Source of the DNA: an uncultured Spirochaetales bacterium
GTDB lineage: Bacteria > Spirochaetota > Spirochaetia > Sphaerochaetales > Sphaerochaetaceae
NCBI GenBank assembly: GCA_949283305.1
Contig: CASDRU010000018.1
Location: forward strand, 1 to 64,000
DNA: 64,000 nucleotides
Reading direction: 5' to 3'
Part shown: positions 41,974 through 50,029 of the stretch, one piece after another
Position numbering within the stretch: position 1 is the stretch's first letter
Layout of the letters: every line of letters starts with the position of its first letter
Translations under genes and position numbers: made by a program
Notes under the pieces: generated by a model
What the model saw: the letters and a program-made list of their open reading frames with translations, nothing else
Databases searched by the model: none
Told to the model about the DNA's origin: nothing

Positions 41974-43437
41974 TCACTGCCTTACAAGATCATTGAACTG
42001 CCTGATAAGCTCATCAATTCTCTTTGTCATCTTAGGTAGCCTTGCCCAGTAGGAAGGATCATACCACTGTCTGTTGAGCTCCTCATATGTCTTGCCCTGC
42101 TGCTCGACCCATGTGTAGTATTTGAGGTTATGGATTCTCAGGCGGTCATAATATGTGAGCTCCAGCGCATTGTCGATGCCCTGATGCATGAGAGCTGATG
42201 CATGGACCTTTGCCGCTTCTACAGGCGTGAATGCTCCTTTCTGCTCTTCAAGCTCAGCCAGGCGGGATGTGTACATCACAGAGCTGTCTGTCAGGATTGT
42301 GAATACCACATCATCTTCATCCATCTCGTAGTACTTTGCCATCTTAATTGATGCAAGGAGGTTTCCGATTCCAGAGATTCCGAAAAGTGAGAGGTCGCTG
42401 ATGCTTTCCTCGCTCACGCCGCAGCTTCTCAGATAATCCAGTCCATCCTTTTCATTGAAGAGTCGATATACATTCATGCAGTCTTCATCATCGATTGAGA
42501 GCACCATGTCCGTGTTCCTGACATTGTGGATCCAGGGAACATGCTTGTCCCCGATTCCCTCGATTCTGTGGCCTCCAAATCCGTTTCTCAGGAGTGTAGG
42601 ACACTGCAGAGCTTCTCCGCTTCCGATCTTGATATTCGGATATACCTTCTTCAGATGATCTCCGGCAGCAAGGGTTCCGCCGCTTCCTGTGCTGGATACA
42701 TAGCCCTTTACATTGTTCTTCTTGATTCCGAGGTTTTTGAGCACTTCAATTATAGCCGCTCCTGTCACCTCATAGTGCCACAGATAGTTCTCAAACTGCT
42801 CGAACTGGTTGAAGATTACAATGTGCTTTCCTCTTTCTCTGTCAAGCTCGTGGCACTTGTCAAAGATTTCCTTGACATTTGATTCGCATCCAGGTGTTGC
42901 TATGACCTCTCCTGCAATGCTTTTAAGCCAGTCAAAGCGTTCCTTTGACATGTCTTCAGGAAGGATTGCGATGCTTGAGCATCCAAGCAGGGCAGAGTTG
43001 TAAGCGCCTCCTCGGCAGTAGTTTCCTGTGCTTGGCCATACAGCCATCTGATTGACCGCATCGAAGTTTCCAGAAACCAGTGCCGGAGCTAAACATGCAT
43101 AGGTTGCTCCGACCTTATGCACTCCGCACGGGAAGAACTTTCCGCATAGGGCTATTATCCTGGCCCTGGTGCCCGTGATCTCCCTTGGAATTTCTATATA
43201 GTTGACAGCTGAAAACAGTCCTCCGCTTTCCTTTCTCTCGTTGTGCCAGTTGATCCTGTAAAGATTGAGAGGATTCACATCCCAGAGTCCGACTGATTTA
43301 AGCTTCTCCTTTATCTCATTGTCTATTGTCTCTGGATGAATCATCTCCTGGAAAGTCGGAAGCAGGATTCCTTTTTCCCTGCATCGTGATGCATTTGACT
43401 TGATGATCTTTTCATGTCTTCTCAGGTTTATAAGCAT
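41974..43437 (-). CDS. PLP-dependent lyase/beta-subunit-like enzyme of purine cluster
   Basis: A 487-residue fold-type II PLP enzyme. The probable PLP lysine is in FPCGVHKVGATYACLAPAL, with the ligand loop WPSTGNYCRGGAYNSALLG and the GSGGTLAAGDHLKKVYPN motif that binds PLP phosphate. It resembles cysteine-synthase-like proteins annotated as PLP-dependent subunit beta in Clostridia, which occur in purine-degradation islands. It may do the job of YgeX (2,3-diaminopropionate to pyruvate and ammonia), for which no obvious gene is seen here; this is inference. Confidence 0.75.
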   Translation of the reverse strand: MLINLRRHEKIIKSNASRCREKGILLPTFQEMIHPETIDNEIKEKLKSVGLWDVNPLNLYRINWHNERKESGGLFSAVNYIEIPREITGTRARIIALCGKFFPCGVHKVGATYACLAPALVSGNFDAVNQMAVWPSTGNYCRGGAYNSALLGCSSIAILPEDMSKERFDWLKSIAGEVIATPGCESNVKEIFDKCHELDRERGKHIVIFNQFEQFENYLWHYEVTGAAIIEVLKNLGIKKNNVKGYVSSTGSGGTLAAGDHLKKVYPNIKIGSGEALQCPTLLRNGFGGHRIEGIGDKHVPWIHNVRNTDMVLSIDDEDCMNVYRLFNEKDGLDYLRSCGVSEESISDLSLFGISGIGNLLASIKMAKYYEMDEDDVVFTILTDSSVMYTSRLAELEEQKGAFTPVEAAKVHASALMHQGIDNALELTYYDRLRIHNLKYYTWVEQQGKTYEELNRQWYDPSYWARLPKMTKRIDELIRQFNDLVRQ

Positions 43438-43494
43438 TGCTTTTCCTCCTAAACCAATTATATTTTCAATATTTGCAAAGTTGTAAAGAAATAT

Positions 43495-44043
43495 TTAAGA
43501 CAGAGAGAAACCAGATGAGCGTGAGATGATTCTCCCGTCTTTCCTGAGTTTCACAAATGCCTTTTCAAAAAGAGATCGCACTTCGCTTCCCTTTCTCTGG
43601 TAACCCATGAGAGAGGAAAAGGAGACAAGGACATCCTTTTTCTTCATGCATTTGTTCCCGTTGTTCTCATAGATGTAGATTATTGCATTCTCTGCCTCAA
43701 CAGGCGGAATCTGATACGAGTAGCGGAAATTGTTCTCATCCTCGTTTGATGGACGGAAGAAAGATATGTCGCGTCCTGAGTAAAACACTTCATCCTCTTC
43801 ATCTAAATCCATCTGGCTCAGCAGTGCATCGATATGCTCTGCGATGATTGCGCCGGCCTTATAGAGGCTGAGGCTGTTGATCAGGCGCTTTACAAGAATC
43901 TCCTTCATAACCGGAGCCTCCTGAGCAATTATCTCTTCAATCCGTCTTTTTATCTCTTCATCAGCACTGCCGGAACTGAAGGTTTCGGCTGTTAAGCTGA
44001 TCTGATCAAGACTGGCTTTCAAATACTTCCTTTTTTCTACCAT
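43495..44043 (-). CDS. DUF3320-like tandem winged-helix protein
   Basis: A 182-residue protein of unknown role. Two similar segments, residues about 35-75 (APVMKEILVKRLINSLSLYK) and about 120-175 (NGNKCMKKKDVLVSFSSLMG, then YQRKGSEVRSLFEKAFVKL), each look like the DUF3320 winged helix (GPIxxxELxRRVAxxxGxxRxGxRI). That domain normally ends large DUF4011-type helicases, so a free-standing gene is unusual. It is divergent from ygfK across 121 bp, which makes a regulatory role possible. Confidence 0.58.
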   Translation of the reverse strand: MVEKRKYLKASLDQISLTAETFSSGSADEEIKRRIEEIIAQEAPVMKEILVKRLINSLSLYKAGAIIAEHIDALLSQMDLDEEDEVFYSGRDISFFRPSNEDENNFRYSYQIPPVEAENAIIYIYENNGNKCMKKKDVLVSFSSLMGYQRKGSEVRSLFEKAFVKLRKDGRIISRSSGFSLS

Positions 44044-44093
44044 ATTCTGATTTTAAAGCCATAAAGTGAATTCAACAAGAAAAATTAAGGTGA

Positions 44094-44110
44094 TGTTGCA
44101 ATCTGTTGCA
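44094..44110. promoter_or_regulatory. Paired TGTTGCA motifs upstream of ygfK
   Basis: TGTTGCA occurs at 44094-44100 and 44104-44110, spaced ten bases or one helical turn, ending eight bases before the -35. A third copy stands upstream of ygeW at 62207-62213. This position suits an activator site for the purine genes. Confidence 0.4.
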
Positions 44111-44117
44111 CTTTTGT

Positions 44118-44145
44118 TTGACTTAATTGACTTATCATTTAAAAT
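44118..44145 (+). promoter_or_regulatory. ygfK operon promoter
   Basis: TTGACT (44118-44123) and TAAAAT (44140-44145) are 16 bp apart. The transcript would start near 44152, right before the AGGAGAG ribosome site (44152-44158). Confidence 0.5.
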
Positions 44146-44164
44146 AGGAATAGGAGAGATTATT

Positions 44165-47100
44165 ATGTCAGATATAATGCGCCCCGTGGCTTTTTCAGAG
44201 CTTCTAGAAAGAGCATTCAAAGAGTTGAGAAACCAGAAGAGCATTTTCGCTCTAAATCAGGAACAGTTTTTTAAATGTGAGAAGGATCTGAGCGTCGATG
44301 TGTTTTCCCAGAAGGCCGCAAATCCTGTCGGCCCTGCAGCTGGGCCTCATACTCAGCTTGCACAGAACATAATCACAGCATATCTAGCTGGCTCACGCTT
44401 TATAGAGCTCAAGACCGTTCAGATCATGGACACGCTTGAGATTGAAAAGCCATGCATTGACATGAGGGATGAGGGCTATAATGTAGAATGGTCTACAGAG
44501 TACACGCTCAAGAAGGCATATGATGAATATCTGAAGGCATATGTTTTCCTCCATATCCTGGACATGGCCTTTACTGAGAAATGGAACGCACCTTCATTCA
44601 TATTCAATATGTCTGTCGGCTATGACCTGAAAGGAATAAAGAATGAAAGGATGCAGGAGTACATCAATGCCATGATGGATTCATCTGAAAATCCGCTTTT
44701 CAGGGAATATATCGAGATTGCGAAGGCAGAGCTTGAAGACGGTCTTTTTGAAGCAACGGTGCTGGAAGGAAGGGAAAAGGATGTCCTGAAGAACATTGAC
44801 AGGATAAGCGCCCGCATTTCCCCGTCAGTGACTATCTCCACAATGCATGGATGCCCGCCTGATGAGATAGAGAGAATCTGCTCATACATGCTTGAAGAAA
44901 AGCATCTGGATGTGTTTGTAAAGCTCAATCCAACCCTTCTCGGCTATGAGAGGGTCAGAAAGATCCTGGATGATCTTGGTTATACATATGTCACTTTGAA
45001 AAGAGAGACGTTCTCTCATGATCTGCAGTATCAGGATGCGCTTGCTATGCTTACCCGTCTTGTCGCGCTTGCAGAAAGAGAGAAGAGGGGATTTGGGGTA
45101 AAGCTTACCAATACTCTCGGTGCAGTAAATGATCAGGGAGTGCTCCCCGGCGCTGAAATGTACATGTCAGGTAGAGCTCTCTTTCCTATTAGCATAACTC
45201 TTGCATCCGTTCTTGAAAGGGAATTTGACGGCAATCTTCCGATTTCCTACTCAGGTGGTGCAAGTGCGCTGAACATCAGAAGGATAATAGAGACAGGAAT
45301 AGCTCCAGTGACGATTGCAAGCGATATTCTCAAACCTGGAGGCTATCAGAAGATAGCACAGATTGCTCAGATAGCAGAAAGCTGCTACAGGAAAAAGGAA
45401 AGAATTGACGTGGATGCTCTTGAGGCTCTCAGCAAGGATGCAAGGGATCCGAATTGGATATTCAACAAGAATGTTCATGGAACTGACAGCGTCAAGGTCG
45501 GCATACCGCTAGAGATGTTTGACTGCTATGTAGCTCCATGCGTCTCTGCCTGTCCGATCCACCAGATGATTCCGGACTACATACAGCTTGCAGGAGAGGG
45601 AAGGCTCTCTGAGGCACTAGCTGTAATCTATCTTGATAACGCTCTGCCTAACATCACCGGATGGATATGCGACCATAACTGCCAGAACCACTGCACAAGA
45701 AATGATTATGAGGGTCCTGTCAGGATAAGGGATGTCAAGAAAAAGCTGGCAAGCATCGCCACAGAAGATTACAAGAAGGAAATCTGGGAGAAGAGCGAGA
45801 AGAGTGATGATTATAGGGCCGCTGTCATCGGTGCAGGTCCTGCAGGTCTTGCTTGCGCATACTTCCTTGCCCGTGCTGGATTCATAACAGAAGTCTTTGA
45901 AAAGGGAGAGAAAAGCGGAGGCGTGGTCTCATCAACAATACCTTCCTTCAGGATTCCTCAGGATGTAATTGACAAGGATGTGAGCTTCATAGAGGAAAAC
46001 GGAGTTGTAATCAACTATAAGAGCACAGAAACAGTAAGGAGCCTGAAAGAAAAGGGCTACAACTACATCTTTGTCGCAATAGGAGCAGAGAAATCACGCG
46101 AAAGCGGAATAAAGGGAAATGGAATGATGCTCTCTGCAATAGATTTCCTGAAAAGGATGAAAGAAGGAGAGAATCCTGCACTTGGAGATAGCGTTGTTGT
46201 CATAGGAGGGGGAAACACTGCAATGGATGCATCCCGTATGGCAAAGCGCATTTCCAGCAGCGTCAGGATATGCTACAGAAGAACTGAGCGTGAGATGCCT
46301 GCAGACAGGGAAGAAATTGCTCTGGCAAAAGAAGAGAATGTTGAATTTTCCTTCCTCCTTTCACCTGTAAGCTTCATTGACGGCATCATGACGCTTGATA
46401 AGATGGTGCTTTCTGAAAAGGATGAAAGCGGAAGAAGAAAGCCTGTAAGAAGCGGAGAGACAGTTGAAATCAGGGCAAGTGCGGTAATTTCCGCAATAGG
46501 AGAGACTGCGGACGAGGATGAGCTTTCACGCCTTGGATATTCAGCTGATGATGAAAGAGTGTTCTTAATCGGCGATGCTCTCACAGGTCCATCCTCCGTT
46601 GTCCGTGCTGTAAAGAGCGCAAGGGATGCAGTGGAAAGCGCAATAAGCGCTGTGTATGAGGAGATTGAAAACTCAGAGGATGATGAATGCACTTCAGGTC
46701 ATGAGGATCATGAATGCACATGCTCAGGAAAGCATTCAGACCATGAGTGCTCTTCTGGCTGTGATCACGAGGAGGATGATCTGGATGAAGAGATGAGCGA
46801 TGAGGAGATTGCAGAGCTTGAGAAGGCTGAGAACATATACTTCTCCAGACTCAGGAAAAAGAAGAGCCAGATGAGAAACAGCCTTGAGTACAAGGATATG
46901 GATTTCTTCAAAAGAGAAGCAGAACGCTGCCTTGAATGCTCTTACTTCTGCAACAAATGCGTTGACGTCTGTCCAAACCGTGCAAATGTAGCAATCGACA
47001 TGCGTTCCTGGCAGATTTTCGATGATCCGTTCCAGATTGTGCACATCGATGCATATTGCAACGAGTGCGGAAACTGTGCGACATTCTGTCCACACTCCGG

Positions 47101-47341
47101 AGCTCCGTACAGGGATAAATTCACAATATTCTCCTCATATGAGGATATGGAAAAAAGCACCAACAACGGCTTCTGCCAGGACGAGAATGGCATACTGGTG
47201 AGGATTGACGGAGTTCTTCATAAAGGAGGATTCGATAAAGAAGGGCTTGTGAAGATTGAAGGCGTTGATGCGGCTGTGGAGATGCTCATTGATGAGATCT
47301 ACACAAGTTATTATTACCTTTTGGGTCCCGTGGAGGATTGA
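44165..47341 (+). CDS. ygfK: YgfK, iron-sulfur flavoprotein of anaerobic purine catabolism
   Basis: A 1058-residue cytoplasmic protein related to dihydropyrimidine dehydrogenase/GltD and often called putative selenate reductase. The N-terminal half is a TIM-barrel-like region (MHGCPPDEIERIC). It is followed by cysteine-rich CVSACPIHQMIPDYI, an FAD fold (GAGPAGLACAYFLARAGF), an NAD(P) fold (VVIGGGNTAMDASRMAKR), and two C-terminal [4Fe-4S] sets (CLECSYFCNKCVDVCPNRA and CNECGNCATFCP). Residues 837-871 are an unusual Cys/His/acid-rich insert. The ATG at 44165 has AGGAGAG six bases upstream. It heads an operon with ssnA and ygeY, genes shown by others to be required for bacterial purine degradation. 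Confidence 0.9.
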   Translation: MSDIMRPVAFSELLERAFKELRNQKSIFALNQEQFFKCEKDLSVDVFSQKAANPVGPAAGPHTQLAQNIITAYLAGSRFIELKTVQIMDTLEIEKPCIDMRDEGYNVEWSTEYTLKKAYDEYLKAYVFLHILDMAFTEKWNAPSFIFNMSVGYDLKGIKNERMQEYINAMMDSSENPLFREYIEIAKAELEDGLFEATVLEGREKDVLKNIDRISARISPSVTISTMHGCPPDEIERICSYMLEEKHLDVFVKLNPTLLGYERVRKILDDLGYTYVTLKRETFSHDLQYQDALAMLTRLVALAEREKRGFGVKLTNTLGAVNDQGVLPGAEMYMSGRALFPISITLASVLEREFDGNLPISYSGGASALNIRRIIETGIAPVTIASDILKPGGYQKIAQIAQIAESCYRKKERIDVDALEALSKDARDPNWIFNKNVHGTDSVKVGIPLEMFDCYVAPCVSACPIHQMIPDYIQLAGEGRLSEALAVIYLDNALPNITGWICDHNCQNHCTRNDYEGPVRIRDVKKKLASIATEDYKKEIWEKSEKSDDYRAAVIGAGPAGLACAYFLARAGFITEVFEKGEKSGGVVSSTIPSFRIPQDVIDKDVSFIEENGVVINYKSTETVRSLKEKGYNYIFVAIGAEKSRESGIKGNGMMLSAIDFLKRMKEGENPALGDSVVVIGGGNTAMDASRMAKRISSSVRICYRRTEREMPADREEIALAKEENVEFSFLLSPVSFIDGIMTLDKMVLSEKDESGRRKPVRSGETVEIRASAVISAIGETADEDELSRLGYSADDERVFLIGDALTGPSSVVRAVKSARDAVESAISAVYEEIENSEDDECTSGHEDHECTCSGKHSDHECSSGCDHEEDDLDEEMSDEEIAELEKAENIYFSRLRKKKSQMRNSLEYKDMDFFKREAERCLECSYFCNKCVDVCPNRANVAIDMRSWQIFDDPFQIVHIDAYCNECGNCATFCPHSGAPYRDKFTIFSSYEDMEKSTNNGFCQDENGILVRIDGVLHKGGFDKEGLVKIEGVDAAVEMLIDEIYTSYYYLLGPVED

Positions 47342-47342
47342 T

Positions 47343-48662
47343 ATGAGAATACTCATAAAGAATGTAACACTTCTGGATCTCATGCCATCTTTTTCTGTGC
47401 GTCCGGAAATGGATGTGCTGATTGAGAATGGACAGATAAGTAAAGTTGGAATAGGCCTTTGTGAGCAGGCAGAAAAGATAATTGATGCAAAAGATAAATA
47501 TCTCATTGCCGGAAATGTATGCTCGCATCATCACTATTACTCAGGTCTCTCGCGCGGCATGCTTATATCAAGCGGCCCGCAGACGGATTTAATCCAGATA
47601 CTGAAAGAGTGGTGGTGGCGTCTTGACAGGGCTCTTGATGAGGAGGCTGTATATTATTCTTCTTTAATCTGTTCAATTGATGCTGTAAAATCCGGATGCA
47701 CTTCGGTCGTGGATCATCACGCATCCCCGTCATTTATAAAGGGAAGCCTTGATATAATCAAAAAAGGCATGAAGGAAGTCGGAATAAGAGGCGTAACATG
47801 CTATGAGGTAACTGACAGGAATGAAGGGGAAAAGGAAGTGCGTGAGGGCATTGATGAGAATGTCAGGTTCTTTTTTAGCACAAAGGATGATCCCCTTGTC
47901 CGCGGCATGATAGGTGCACATGCTCCATTTACTCTTCCTGAGTATGCCATGGAGGGCCTTGAAGATGCTGTAAATGAGACAAAGGCCGGAATACACATAC
48001 ATGTTGCGGAAGACAGATATGACCAGGTCTACAGCCATCATTTCTATAACAAGGACATAATAAAGAGACTGGATGATCATAACCTGCTGAGGGACAACAG
48101 CCTCCTTGTGCACGGACTTTATCTTTCTGATGAGGAGATAGACCTGCTCAATGAAAGAGGGTGCTTCTTTGCCCATAACCCGAGAAGCAATATGAACAAC
48201 ATGGCTGGCTACAATACAAAGCTTGACAGGATAAAGAAGCTTGTAATCGGTACTGACGGATGCGGCGCAGACATGTTTGAGGAGCTCAAGATCGGCTTCT
48301 TCAAGCATCGTGATGCAAAGGGTCCGTTCTGGCCAGCAGATTTCGTAAGTGCGCTTGAAAGGGGAAATGAACTCGTGTCATCAGCTTTCAGCGGCGAGAT
48401 ACAAACCGGTCAGATCAAAGAGGGTTATAAGGCGGACCTCGTGATTCTTGACTATAATGCTCCGACCCCGGTGAAGAATGAAAATCTTGCCACGCATTTT
48501 GTATGGGGAATGAGCTCTCAGAATGTCGAGTCAGTCATAATTGATGGAAAGCTTGTGATGGAAGACAGAAAGATGTGCTTCCTTGATGAGAAGGAAATAT
48601 ACAGAAAAGCACGTGAGGTGGCAGAGAAGGTCTGGAAGCGTGCTGATAAAATAAGGAGTTAA
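47343..48662 (+). CDS. ssnA: SsnA-type aminohydrolase
   Basis: A 439-residue metal-dependent amidohydrolase of the cytosine/guanine deaminase superfamily. The metal motif is NVCSHHHYYS, with IHIHVAED, LVHGLYLSDEE and VIGTDGCGADM supplying further ligands. SsnA is a constant member of anaerobic purine clusters and probably opens or deaminates a purine-derived ring. The ATG at 47343 has GGAGG six bases upstream, two bases after the ygfK stop. A much earlier in-frame start would lie inside ygfK. Confidence 0.92.
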   Translation: MRILIKNVTLLDLMPSFSVRPEMDVLIENGQISKVGIGLCEQAEKIIDAKDKYLIAGNVCSHHHYYSGLSRGMLISSGPQTDLIQILKEWWWRLDRALDEEAVYYSSLICSIDAVKSGCTSVVDHHASPSFIKGSLDIIKKGMKEVGIRGVTCYEVTDRNEGEKEVREGIDENVRFFFSTKDDPLVRGMIGAHAPFTLPEYAMEGLEDAVNETKAGIHIHVAEDRYDQVYSHHFYNKDIIKRLDDHNLLRDNSLLVHGLYLSDEEIDLLNERGCFFAHNPRSNMNNMAGYNTKLDRIKKLVIGTDGCGADMFEELKIGFFKHRDAKGPFWPADFVSALERGNELVSSAFSGEIQTGQIKEGYKADLVILDYNAPTPVKNENLATHFVWGMSSQNVESVIIDGKLVMEDRKMCFLDEKEIYRKAREVAEKVWKRADKIRS

Positions 48663-48663
48663 C

Positions 48664-49878
48664 ATGGACAGGACAGAAGAAATCAAGAAGCTTGGTGCTA
48701 AGTACAGAAATTTTGCGGCAGAGACCCTCAGCCAGCTGGTGAAGACAAAAAGCTATTCCAGCAAGGAAGAGGATGTTTGCCGTCTGATTAAGAAGATGTG
48801 TGAGGATGCGGGATTTGACGAAGTCAGGATTGACGGGCTTGGAAGTGTCATTGCGAGAATCGGAAAAGGAAAGAAGTCCATCGCATTCGATGCCCATATT
48901 GATACAGTTGAAGTCGGAAACATGAAGAACTGGACATTTGACCCGTTCTCAGGCGAGATCACGGACACTCTTGTCAAAGGAAGGGGAGCTTCGGACCAGA
49001 AGGGCGGAGCTGCCAGCATGATCACTGCAGGAAAGATGCTCAAGGAGATGGGCTATGATGGCAATCTGAGCGTTTACTTTACCTTCACAGTCATGGAAGA
49101 GGACTGCGATGGCATGTGCTGGAAATACCTGATTGAAGAAGAGGGCTTCAAGCCTGATCTGATTGTCTCTACAGAACCTACAAGCTGCAGAATCTACAGA
49201 GGGCACAGAGGCAGAATGGAAATCAGGGTCATCCTCAGAGGAATTTCCTGTCATGGATCTGCTCCTGAAAGAGGGGTCTCGGCAGCATATAAGGCCGCTC
49301 GGGCTGCTCTTGCTATCGAGAAGCTGAACAATGACCTTCAGCCGGATGATGAGAACTTCCTCAAAAAGGGAACATGCACAGTCAGTCAGATTGATGTTCA
49401 CGGACCATCCCAGTGCGCTGTCCCAGATTATGCGATGCTCTATATCGACCGCCGTCTGACATGGGGCGAGGATGCAGATCTTGCAATAAGCCAGGTCAGA
49501 AAATATGTTGCAGAGGCAACAGGGGACAAGCCAGAGGACATTATTGTTGAGATGCCTGATTACGAGAAGGTGGGCTGGACCGAAAAGCCTTATTCTCAGG
49601 AGCTTTATTTCCCGACATGGAAGCTGGATAAGGATCATCCTCTTGTCGTTGCCGCTGTGGAAAGCTATGAAGATCTGTTTGATAAGGAGCCTGTTGTCGA
49701 CAAGTGGACATTCAGCACCAACCTGGTTGCAACTACAGGCAGGCACAAGATTCCTGCAATCGGATTCGGACCGGGAGATGAGGCCCAGGCACATGCACCG
49801 AACGAGATTAATAGGATAGACGATTTGCAGATCTGTGCAGAGTTCTATACACGCCTTGTATACGAGCTTGATAAATAA
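48664..49878 (+). CDS. ygeY: YgeY-type M20 peptidase/deacylase
   Basis: A 404-residue zinc hydrolase of the ArgE/DapE family. The metal ligands are in IAFDAHIDTVEVGN and GRGASDQKGG, and the catalytic Glu region is TVMEEDCDG. TEPTSCRIYRGHRG follows, then the dimerisation domain from about residue 180. It starts one base after ssnA and ends before a strong terminator. In purine degradation YgeY is thought to hydrolyse a ureido or amide intermediate derived from the opened ring. Confidence 0.9.
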   Translation: MDRTEEIKKLGAKYRNFAAETLSQLVKTKSYSSKEEDVCRLIKKMCEDAGFDEVRIDGLGSVIARIGKGKKSIAFDAHIDTVEVGNMKNWTFDPFSGEITDTLVKGRGASDQKGGAASMITAGKMLKEMGYDGNLSVYFTFTVMEEDCDGMCWKYLIEEEGFKPDLIVSTEPTSCRIYRGHRGRMEIRVILRGISCHGSAPERGVSAAYKAARAALAIEKLNNDLQPDDENFLKKGTCTVSQIDVHGPSQCAVPDYAMLYIDRRLTWGEDADLAISQVRKYVAEATGDKPEDIIVEMPDYEKVGWTEKPYSQELYFPTWKLDKDHPLVVAAVESYEDLFDKEPVVDKWTFSTNLVATTGRHKIPAIGFGPGDEAQAHAPNEINRIDDLQICAEFYTRLVYELDK

Positions 49879-49901
49879 GATGGCATAGCATGCACACTCG
49901 G

Positions 49902-49928
49902 GGTCAGGATGCAATCCTGGCCTTTTTT
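49902..49928 (+). terminator. Terminator of ygfK-ssnA-ygeY
   Basis: Arms GGTCAGGAT and ATCCTGGCC (nine pairs with one G-T) enclose GCA and are followed by TTTTTT. Confidence 0.9.
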
Positions 49929-49942
49929 GTTTTAACTATTAA

Positions 49943-49973
49943 TTGCCCACAATCTGCCCAAATAGTGTATAAT
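49943..49973 (+). promoter_or_regulatory. Promoter of the molybdenum hydroxylase operon
   Basis: A perfect TATAAT (49968-49973) follows TTGCCC (49943-49948) with a 19-bp spacer. The motif CAATCTG between them also occurs between the paired TGTTGCA motifs upstream of ygfK. Confidence 0.5.
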
Positions 49974-50029
49974 GAAAGCAGAAGGATAGTAACTTCTCAT
50001 TATATAAAGAAAAAACTAATGGAGCAGTT

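Noticed and set aside
44066-44164. Extended start of ygfK at 44066
   Set aside because: That stretch holds the promoter and the TGTTGCA motifs, and a good ribosome site serves ATG 44165.
47256-47342. Extended start of ssnA within ygfK
   Set aside because: It overlaps ygfK coding sequence, and the GGAGG site six bases before 47343 defines a normal start.
48949-49914. 321-codon minus-strand frame opposite ygeY
   Set aside because: It is a shadow of ygeY: cysteine-rich, without domain pattern or ribosome site.
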